Positions 55,399-64,000 of a stretch of DNA of 64,000 nt are shown here, piece by piece. Location of the stretch: assembly GCA_949752735.1 (NCBI GenBank), contig OX457041.1, positions 25,851,076 through 25,915,075 of the forward strand, read 5' to 3'. Numbering within the stretch: position 1 is the first letter of the stretch; each line of letters begins with the position of its first letter. The stretch comes from Lumbricus terrestris (Eukaryota > Annelida > Clitellata > Crassiclitellata > Lumbricidae). The notes beneath the pieces were generated by a model, which saw nothing but the letters and a program-made list of their open reading frames with translations, had not been told where the DNA came from and did no database searches. Both the position numbers and the translations under genes were made by a program.

Positions 55399-57824
55399 TT
55401 ACTCTTTCAGCTTGTGCCATCTGGCGATCTGCTTTCTGGGACAGTTCATGACCTCGTTCCAGTGACGCGCTTCCGGTTCACCCGACCTTGTTCCGATATC
55501 GAGTCGACCTATGACCTCGTTCTTCGTCATCTGATCCCACTCGAGGACGTACAGCTCCAGACTGATGTTGCTGTGGAGGTTTGGGTCCAGGGAGCCCCCA
55601 CCGTCGGCGGAGGGCAGATCGAAGAGGAACGACTCGTTGAAGACGGGATTGAGGGTGCGTTTCTTGACGTGCGTCTTCTTCTTGGCGATCCTCTGTCCGT
55701 TGTACAGCAGGTAGATCTTCACGTAGGGATCTACGGTTTCAGAATTACCAAACATTATAGGTATTATAATTATATGGATATGCTTCAGTGCTCAAACCTT
55801 CACCGCTATTCATGCTTGGCCTGGGGAGTTAATGTGGCACAAGCGGCCGAAATTAAAGACACGGCGTATACATAAGGCGTCGTTAAACACTTGGCCCTGG
55901 GCACGACGTTAAACTGCATCCATCCTCCGCCACAGGGAACCAACAAACTTCCCTGTGCCGATTCTAAACCCGGACAAAGAAGGAAGGTTTGCCATATCGG
56001 TGGCGATACGCTGACAGTAAAAGACCAAGACGATGGAAATCCGCAAAAACCACGACACAAGTGACAGAGCGACCCAGATGCTTCAAGGTGTCATGATGTG
56101 GAGCAGACATGCACAGGCCGGTCAGGACAGACCGGTGGAGAGAGTCGGAGGAGAGCGTGGAACACATACGGGCATTGACCCAGGTTGTCCTTCATGCCTC
56201 TCTCCCAATATTCTCTTCATTTAGACAAGGTAGAGTCTATAGCTGCTCCAAGATCTTAATGGTATGGAGCAGACCTGCTGACCGGACCGATTGAAGCTGG
56301 GCAGCATGACGCGAGACAGACTCAGACAGAGAGTAGCGTCGTATTCTTACGGGCATTGAGCCCAATGATATTGATGATGATGATGAAACACTAGAACCCT
56401 TTTGACCGATGTATAGTTGGAACTTGGAAGGGTTAGTTGGAAGAGCGGTGGATGGAAGACACTGGAGGTGTACCCACTACCCTGTCGCATTCTGATGGCC
56501 CTGGGCATGGGAGTTGGAGATGCAATGCGCTCTGGCTTCAACGCATCACCAATTCACCATGCATGCATACAGTGGTGGTGGTATTTGCAGTTTAACTCCA
56601 CTGTGTGGTAACAAAGACGCCCTCCTCCTTTATCCATGCTTGGGACTGGCACTGGCAGAGTGCGACCACTGGCGGAGCTCCATGCAGTGAGCTAGGCCAA
56701 TGTCTTTTACTTCAATTGAAAGTCTGGGAAGCACTTCAAATATCTAATATATTGCAAGTATGGAACGTAGTATCAAGGTGAGAATTGCCATGGGGGTTGA
56801 GGGGTTCAACGCCTAATCTTTCTTAGGACTTCGAGCATAGTAAAGTTTTTTAGACCTCCAACTCCATGTCGATCATAGTCTGACCCCAGACTGCAATTTC
56901 TGCAATTCTCTCATTATATACCGGTAATCAGTTGATTATTTTAACACAAAAATATTAGCTGATATAATATAATATAATATAACAGAGTTGATTGAATGGT
57001 ATACACGTAGGTATGTTGGTATAGGTATGTTGATATATGTATGTTGGTATAGGTATGTTGATATATGTATTTGGTATAGGTATGTTGGTATACGTATAGG
57101 TATACGTTGGTTACTGACCGGACAGTCCGGTGATGTCCATCTTCGGAAGGTTCCTGGCCTTAAGGACAACGACGGTCAGTCGATTGGCCGCTGGATGATG
57201 ACAGATGGACAGCAACAGCTCACCACGACCCTGGTTGCACATCTGACAACACGCCAGACAACAGCAGAATAAATGACAACAGCGTTTTTTTTATCTTTAT
57301 ACAACACCATTGCATGATTGTCGATTAAAAAGAACACATTCAATTTTTACTAAGTTTACAGACGTAGGGCCTTTCTGGACATTATATTTTCTGCACTATA
57401 ATTAGGCTACGTACAATATTATGTCCTAGAGCCTAATATTTCTGGCCCTGAGAAATGTTGTGTAGGTTTACCTAGAGGAAAAAATGAAAATAATGCCTAA
57501 GACATAATAGTATTAGGGAACACAATAATTATAATAGTAGCAATAATAATATTTTTTATTATTATTTATTATTATTATTACTTCTTTTGCCCGAGGTAGA
57601 AAAAATCTCTCAGGCTCTAAGTACTAAGCAATAATAATTATCATTATTATTATTTTTTAATATTCACGATTATTATTATTATTCTTCATATTATTATACT
57701 ATACCATTGTTATTATTATTATTATCATTATATTTTTGTTCGAGGAAAATATTATAATCCTTCGGGCTTTATAAACAATAATAAAAACCGTGTTGCTCTG
57801 AAGTTGAAGATTATTATTATTATT

Positions 57825-57892
<68 letters not shown>

Positions 57893-60172
57893 TAGTTAGA
57901 CCACCGGTATCAAGTAAACCTTGGGCTTAGACAAATTGCTATTAGGAGCAGGAATTTTTCTGGATAGGCCTACCTACGCTCAGGCCTCGTCTTCGGGGTT
58001 GGTATACTGAAGGGGGCTTTGAATTTAATCAAATTGTGTTGTTGCATGGAGGCATGCAGACAGTCAGATAGAATAAGATGGTAATGATGATAAATGTGAC
58101 GCCTCAGAGTCAGCAGCAACAACAACAACAAAATAACAAGACTTTCTTATGGTCGTCACATTCATCACCATTACCGACATCATTAGCGTTGTCGTTGTCG
58201 CCATAATCATTATCATATCATATCTTATTATGACCTGGAGGAGGAGGAGGGTATACCTTGATGTGCCTCGGTGTGATCTCTCGGCAGATCGTGGTCCCCA
58301 CTGCAGTGGTCATTTTGTCTCCTCCTCCTCCCTCCAGCTGGACATCGGTCAGCGGATAGATGACCTCTCCGATGATGTCATCGCGTGAGAATCGATCGTA
58401 GCTGAGGACGATGAAGTGCAGAGTGATGGTCGTCAGTTGGTTGCAGTCGATGCCGAAGAAGGTGAACATCTCATCGAAGACGGGGTTCAATGTCTTGCGC
58501 AGAACGCGGGTCTTCACCTGAACATGTGATGTGCAGACAGGCAAGCATGCACCAGCAAAATCATTCAATGTACGCCAATACAAATCAGGGCTTTTTTAAA
58601 CGTGCAGTTGTACACAAAGTGTGCAGTTCTAAATGGATCTGTGCAGTTGCAGAAGCACTATGTACAGCTAAAACTATGGCAACAAAGTCATTGTCTTCCG
58701 ATTGGAACTTGGAAGTAATTTACCATGGAGGATGGGAAATGAAGGAAGAGGTTGTGCAGTTCTAAAAATTCCTTAAAAACAGCCCTGATACAAACGTACA
58801 ATTAACGGTACATATAGAAGGGTTGCCTATGTATGAACACGTGGCCTATAGACGTTTCGAGAAGAATACGGGTTTGTATGTGTGGCGTATACCAGTGTAT
58901 CCAACTTTGTGACTGCATGGGATGCAGCGTAGCCAATACTGTGAAAAATGCCACCTTTGCTGATGAAATGTACATGAGAGGTGAGGAATGAGTCAAGTAA
59001 GTGTGCGTTGGGTAGGTAGGTAGGTAGGTATGTATGTATGTAGGTAAGACATAGGCCCGTGTAAGTCAGGCATTTTCCATTCCCCTATAGATATATAGAC
59101 AAATGATCCATTAACTATTATATATTGATATATATTAATATTCATTTATTCTAATAATTATACTTTTTATATTAAACCAATGGTCTTGCTGATTGGATGA
59201 CATTTGTAACAATAACCTATATTTCCACAAATGGGGAAACAATATGCAAATTAGTCACATGAACTCAGATCCGAGGTCGGCGGAGAATCGCCTTCACTAA
59301 TCAGGTAGGTCGTAGTGAGGGTTGGTCCGTTACTAGATAGGTAGGTAGGTATCTAAGTAGGTAGGTAGGTATCTAAGTAGGCAGGTAGGTATCTAAGTAG
59401 GTAGGTAGTTTGGTAAAGGCTATAGGTAGTAGGTAAGAAAGTTAAAGTGTACAACGATACCCGCACAAACAGTGAATGGGTGTGCATACCTTCTGTCGTT
59501 TATCAGGCAGCAATTGTAGTTTGACATATGGATCTGAACTACCGACGTTGACGTCCTTGGCCGGCAAGTCCTTCGCTCTGATCACGGACACGATCAGCGC
59601 CGTCTTCTCCGCGTCATAGTCGACGCTGAACTGGAGCATTCCAAGCCCCAACCCTTTCCCTTCCATGCCCTTCTCCACTTGCCCCTCGTCCTCCTCCTCC
59701 ACCTCTTGCTTCTCCCTGGTCTTGCTGTCGTTCTTCTCCTCCGGCGACCTAGGGCTTGTCTCGGCTTTTGCCCGGACGACGGGGACGGTTGGACTCCGCA
59801 AACGCCCCTCACAAGTTGCAGTGCCTCCAGGTAGTCCGGATTGGTATGCACCGCCCCTGCCTGAGTCGGCCCCGCCCCTACCGCGCTGGGAGGAGGAGCT
59901 TGTAGCGCTCTCCGAAGACGCCGTGCTGCGCATGCTGGGACTTTTAGCTAATCCGGCCTCGCCACTGTCGTCCGCCCCACTCCCGACTCCTCCCATGGCC
60001 ACGCCTCCGGTCCGATACTCTTTCATTAGGCCCCGCCTAATGGCGGCCGAGAGGCGGTTCTCTGGACTGTTGCGGGCGGAGCGTCGACGGTAGCACTGGT
60101 AGACACAGACTGATACCCCCAATAGGAAGACGAATCCAACGGCAACGATGACACAGACGATGTACCAGTGCA
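55399..60172 (-). CDS. SYT4: Synaptotagmin 4/11-type protein, four coding exons (first exon not found)
   Basis: Exons 59490-60172, 58257-58517, 57119-57242 and 55399-55730 (stop TAA), phases consistent. The protein is about 466 aa if a split ATG starts it. It has an N-terminal membrane segment ([15 protein letters not shown]) then Cys and Arg residues, a long Ser/Gly/Arg and acidic linker, C2A (~178-315) and C2B (~320-460), and a final WHKL. C2[18 protein letters not shown] and C2[20 protein letters not shown] and [18 protein letters not shown] match SYT4/11 best. C2A loop 3 reads [11 protein letters not shown], with Ser where most synaptotagmins have Asp, as in SYT4 and SYT11. These proteins sit on vesicles (dense-core, Golgi-derived or postsynaptic) and modulate exocytosis. 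The leading exon ends inside the start region, so the N-terminus is open. The gene is convergent with MMUT. Confidence 0.93.
55862..56390 (+). repeat. Interspersed repeat with GATGAT tail (SYT4 intron)
   Basis: GACGTTAAACTGCATCC links it to the repeat at 23780-24150. CGGGCATTGA followed by CCCA occurs twice (about 56170 and 56351), and the second ends in (GAT)n, so two related 3' ends seem to lie in tandem. It is retroelement-like with no ORF. The remaining part of this intron up to 56990 shows nothing recognisable. Confidence 0.5.
57000..57112 (+). repeat. GGTATGTT minisatellite beside SYT4 exon 3 donor
   Basis: Repeats of GGTATGTTGATATATGTAT and GGTATAGGTATG reach to within about ten bases of the donor at 57118. 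On the transcript strand this is an ATACC-rich start of the intron. Confidence 0.8.
57540..57895 (+). repeat. (ATT)n and (ATC)n microsatellites in SYT4 intron
   Basis: ATT/TTA-rich blocks at 57540-57740 are followed by an almost pure ATC run at about 57824-57893. Confidence 0.9.
59010..59414 (+). repeat. GTAG microsatellite and TAGGTATCTAAG minisatellite (SYT4 intron)
   Basis: GTAGGTAG/GTATGTAT units lie at 59010-59045, and about three copies of a 24-base unit containing GTAGGTAGGTATCTAA at 59337-59414, close to the donor of SYT4 exon 59490-60172. Confidence 0.85.
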
Positions 60173-61564
60173 CTGGAACAAGAACAAAAAAACAAAAAAA
60201 CAATCATATTTTTACACCCTTGGCATTTCTTCTTGTAGAAAACGTGAGGTAACGTCAATCACCGTGACATTTCATATGACCATCTCCACAGCCCAACAAG
60301 TAGACAGACGAGCTTGGTGTCTCTGCATAATGAATAAATGATTTTCTGTCAACTACAGCTAAGTTGAAGACAATGCGTGATAATATGCCCATGCGACTGT
60401 AATTTATAGCACCACAGTCATAAATAATTCCTTGAACTGCAAGTTCATACATTGGTCGGACAATGTTGCGCATATATCTTTTTGGGATTTTTCGACAGAG
60501 GAAACAGAAATAAACACCAATAATAATACCACTCTATAGCGCGAGCATGCGGTTCCTCCCCGAACCAGGAGTTCATCGTAGCAGGTCAAGTGACCTTGAT
60601 CCTATTATGAGACGTAACCAAACATGTACTTTATCATCGGTGAGTGACCTTAAAGTGACCGAAAAAGCTGACTAAATTCGCATGATTATAGGGAATGGGA
60701 AGAGGCATGGAAAGAGAGGGAGAGGAGAGACAGGAGAAGAATAGTCACCACCACTGTGTGTGTGGGGTGGTGGTGGCAAATTGACACCCTTGCCAGTATC
60801 CGTTGTAATATATGGCACAGTTCTATAATGTAAAATGTAAATCTATAAGGCATGTAGCCTACAGTGAATTAGTTAGGCCCTACCCAAAAAAATACCGCCC
60901 GTGGCCTCCCAATTTGGAGAACGTTTGACTTTGACATTAGTATATAGGCCTATATACAGTTCATTTCGGGTGCCTGAAATTTCAGATATATATTACCTGA
61001 ACTCTTCTAAGGATGTATATGACATTCCTAGCAAATAACTATGCTAGCCGCATCGTGCAATTTTCGTGGTTATTTTTGTCATATAAGTGGTATTACACCG
61101 ATATCGCCGCACATGTTCTTTTCGAACGTCGTTCATGAATTAGTGTGCCAACAGGTTATACCGCAAACGTGCCACCAAGTGTGCCACCGCTCACCATGCG
61201 TGCATGCAATATGCCACGAAATGTCCAATAAATCACTGTCGATAATTACGACCGTATACAACAGCTAAACAAGCAGCAATTCCGAAAAGGTAGACGACGC
61301 GCTTCTTATCTTACATCTGCCCGGTCGATCAATATTGGCCGCCATGGTGACTATCGAATGTGGAATCTTGCCTCTCTGATGGAATGGACTCGAAGCCATC
61401 TAAACTCCTTGCTTGCGATGCGATATGCATGTATATACGTACATAATTATACTATTATACATACAGATATACATATACATATATACACATTCAATCATTT
61501 CATATATATACATATATTACATATTATGCATGAAAATAAATATATGCATACAATACATACATGC

Positions 61565-61567
<3 letters not shown>
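60173..61567. other. Upstream flank of SYT4, no exon recognised
   Basis: The acceptor at 60173-60175 (TTGTTCCAG) shows that at least one more upstream SYT4 exon exists, ending in one base of a split codon. I could not identify it here; it may be short or beyond the window. Nothing else is recognisable in this stretch. Confidence 0.45.
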
Positions 61568-61568
<1 letters not shown>

Positions 61569-61612
<44 letters not shown>

Positions 61613-62423
61613 TTAAAGCATGCAGTTAGTCGCCTTGAATGCTGCGCTGGCAGTTTATGTGTGTCACTGATTCTGAGACGGTCCCTGCAGTGACACTGTG
61701 TCTTAACCGTTGACCAAATCCTTCACGCACTATTATTATTGCCTCTACCGAGAATGATTGATCGTTCAGCAGTAGATATTCATTCTGCATATCTACATCT
61801 GCATTATAAGTCTCAATGTTTGTCCTTCTGTCTGTATGTATGCCCGGATGTATTTTGAATTTTTGTCCCAAGAAACGCTCTGAAATGACAGAGTTTCGGT
61901 TTACGAAAATTTGTGCAATTTATTCTTACCCAAATTTGTAGGTCAACGCGGCTATTTTCAGCCCTCAATTCACTTTAAAACCCGAGATATGAGCGTTTTA
62001 ATTCGTCGCGTACATGCAGTTAGCCTAGTATATAGCGCGAAGCCATGTTTGCCGTTGCGCACAAGCTAGCGTCGCCATTAAACAGCAGACGAGAGTTCGC
62101 TTGAGTTCGTCATATCTTGACGTCATTCTCCCTTTTTGTTTATTCAACGATCCGGTTGACAAACCGCAACCGGTTACAGTGTATAATTATGTAGTTGAAA
62201 CAATAATATTCACAAGAACGCAGATCACAGAAATCTTAACTATAGGTCTACTAACAGAACAGACAGCCTGCAATAATTGTAATGTTTGGCTTTTTTGGTG
62301 GAAGCGAGGTGGGGTGGAGGGTTGGCGAAAATCAGAAATTTAGCCCTCAATTAACGCGGATACCCCAGATGAGTAGTGTCGAAAACCCAAAATTTCCCGG
62401 GCAACGCCGGGTCCCACATCTAG
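61569..62423 (+). mobile_element. Helitron/HINE-like element, copy 1
   Basis: It starts with an (AT)n tract (61569-61611) and ends with a short hairpin (CCCGG GCAACG CCGGG, 62396-62411), then TCCCACATCTAG followed by T, the CTRR-type 3' end of Helitrons. The interior shares ATTCTTACCCAAAT, GGTCA-CGC, CTATTTTCAG and AAGCGAGGTGGGGTGGAGGG with copy 2. No Rep or helicase coding was seen. The 5' end is approximate. Confidence 0.65.
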
Positions 62424-62619
62424 TACATTAGGCTACATGTATAAGAGATAAATAGCTGGCTTGCATGCATGATGCATGTAGGCTACAATCAAAGCAGATG
62501 GGCCTATATCGACCATACCAAGTTTATTTAAATTACATTAGCTACATCGAGATCTGATATAATTTTCAAAATATGCTACTGTAGAATGTGATGTAACGAA
62601 TTTGTTGCATCACACTACG

Positions 62620-62620
<1 letters not shown>

Positions 62621-62668
<48 letters not shown>

Positions 62669-63170
62669 AATAATTCCGAAACACTTTACATATGTTTGTT
62701 TATTTGTTTGTACGCTTTTGACTCTCCCCTGCAGAATAGGCTCGGAAATGAAACAGCGTCGGTTTAAAAAAAATTGCAATCGATTCTTACCCAAATTATA
62801 AGGTCAGCGCAACTATTTTCAGGTTTTAATTCAGTTTAAAACAAAAGTTATTAGCGTTTTAAGACAGATTTCATCAGTAATAGATCGCTTTAGTCGAGTC
62901 TACACCGCATGACGTCATACCCGCCCAGTAATAATTTCCGTAGCGCCCCGCAGGGGTGGGTCAAGTTTGGCTTTTTGGGGAAGCGAGGTGGGGTGGAGGG
63001 TTGGCGAAAACCCGAAATTTAACAGTCAACGATGGATACCAGAGTGGAGTAGTGTTTAAAACCCTAAATTTCACTTTAGAACTCGAGTTATTAGCGTTTT
63101 AAGACAGAAGCGCGTTTTAAGACAGATTTCATCGCTCTCGCTTTGGTAAGCAGTATCGAGCTTTAGTAAA
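62621..63170 (+). mobile_element. Helitron/HINE-like element, copy 2 (3' end missing or diverged)
   Basis: Also led by a (TA)n tract (62621-62670), then CAGAATAGGCTCGGAAATGA and the shared internal blocks in the same order as copy 1. The hairpin-CTAG terminus is not seen; the sequence instead repeats TTATTAGCGTTTTAAGACAG (about 62846 and 63088) and runs into the GAT array. Confidence 0.55.
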
Positions 63171-63186
63171 GGAGTCTACAGCCCGA

Positions 63187-63399
<213 letters not shown>

Positions 63400-64000
63400 C
63401 AACAGCACTGTTTTGTCTGTTGTCAATAGCTTCCAAACTATTCATCCTCTGCAGCTTAGCCATGATCAACAACTGCATGTATGATTCGGAGTTTCCGCAT
63501 TTAGCATTTCGTGTATGTGGTCAGTTTGTCACTGCAGCGCCATGCAGTTGTTCTCAAGCCTTTCACATTTGACAATGCCAAATTCTGTCACCGGCGTCAC
63601 GACATGCAAACTCAGGCGTGTTCTTAATTATGGACTCTCACGTAATTAGTCGCATTAACTAGACGACGTGTAAGCCTATTTAAACTGCATATGGGCCTAC
63701 AGTAAGCCTGCCATAGAGGGATTGGTAGCATATAAAGGTTTATCACTGAAATAAATCAATGCAACTTAAAAAATTAGGTTTATCAGCTGACTAAGCTTTT
63801 TTTATACAAAGACATTGCATGCCTACAACAGTAGGGAAACTTGAAAGTGAGCTGTAATTTAGTTATTTTGGACGCACATAATTACATACAATACAATACA
63901 ATTAGTCATTTACAACGCGCTTTAACAAAACAAGTCTTGCACAAAAGCGCGCTTCACTACAAATCTCGTTATAATACAATGAAAACAAATGAGTTTTTAG
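63400..64000. other. Right-edge flank, nothing recognised
   Basis: AT-rich sequence with ATACAATACAATACAATTAG and GCGC-containing words near 63885-63960 that resemble the interspersed repeat tails elsewhere. No gene was seen. Confidence 0.35.

Noticed and set aside
59665..60093. 142-codon plus-strand ORF opposite SYT4
   Set aside because: Antisense of the Ser/Gly/Arg-rich linker exon; no independent motif.

Overview
This is animal genomic DNA: genes are split by GT-AG introns, the intergenic DNA is AT-rich and packed with transposons, and two of the three genes align exon by exon with vertebrate counterparts. The dense hAT, mariner, Helitron-like, tRNA-SINE and Ty3 content, together with a very frequent TAGGCCTA word, suggests a non-vertebrate, probably marine, metazoan. 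I cannot name the phylum from the sequence alone.

Layout. (1) 1-7174, minus strand: the N-terminal half of a sorting nexin 13 (SNX13) gene, ten coding exons covering the membrane hairpin and PXA domain; the gene runs off the left edge. (2) 7175-11263: a 4.1 kb head-to-head interval holding a CR1/L2-like LINE fragment and small inverted-repeat elements; it probably contains the SNX13 5' UTR and the promoters of both genes. (3) 11264-33400, plus strand: a complete 17-exon gene for mitochondrial methylmalonyl-CoA mutase (MMUT, 761 aa by my splicing). Its introns carry tRNA-derived SINEs, hAT MITEs, a mariner relic and minisatellites. (4) 33401-39837: intergenic, with two hAT elements (1.3 and 0.7 kb) and one unrecognised ORF. 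(5) 39838-48590: a roughly 4 kb T-rich degenerate tandem array, interrupted near its left end by a young 4.7 kb Ty3/mag-like LTR retrotransposon (39949-44686, minus strand) with identical 120-bp LTRs and a GGCTA target duplication. (6) 48591-55398: intergenic, at least six short hAT or hAT-like inverted-repeat elements, most with clear 8-bp target duplications. (7) 55399-60172, minus strand: four coding exons of a synaptotagmin 4/11-type gene, convergent with MMUT. (8) 60173-64000: upstream flank with two copies of a Helitron/HINE-like element, each preceded by an (AT)n tract, and a large GAT/GAC/GAT trinucleotide block.

The three host genes are not a functional unit: SNX13 tethers ER and endolysosome membranes, MMUT is a B12 enzyme of propionate catabolism, and SYT4/11 is a vesicle membrane protein. 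The most useful observations are an SNX13 intron that appears to use a GC donor, an exactly duplicated in-frame 5' splice site in MMUT, conservation of the Asp-to-Ser change of the SYT4/11 C2A domain, the nearly intact retrotransposon with a single in-frame stop inside a satellite-like array, and an unusually dense collection of hAT MITEs with readable target duplications. I found no clear evidence of a wholly new biological system; candidates for undescribed material are the repeat families and the ORF at 37224-37439.
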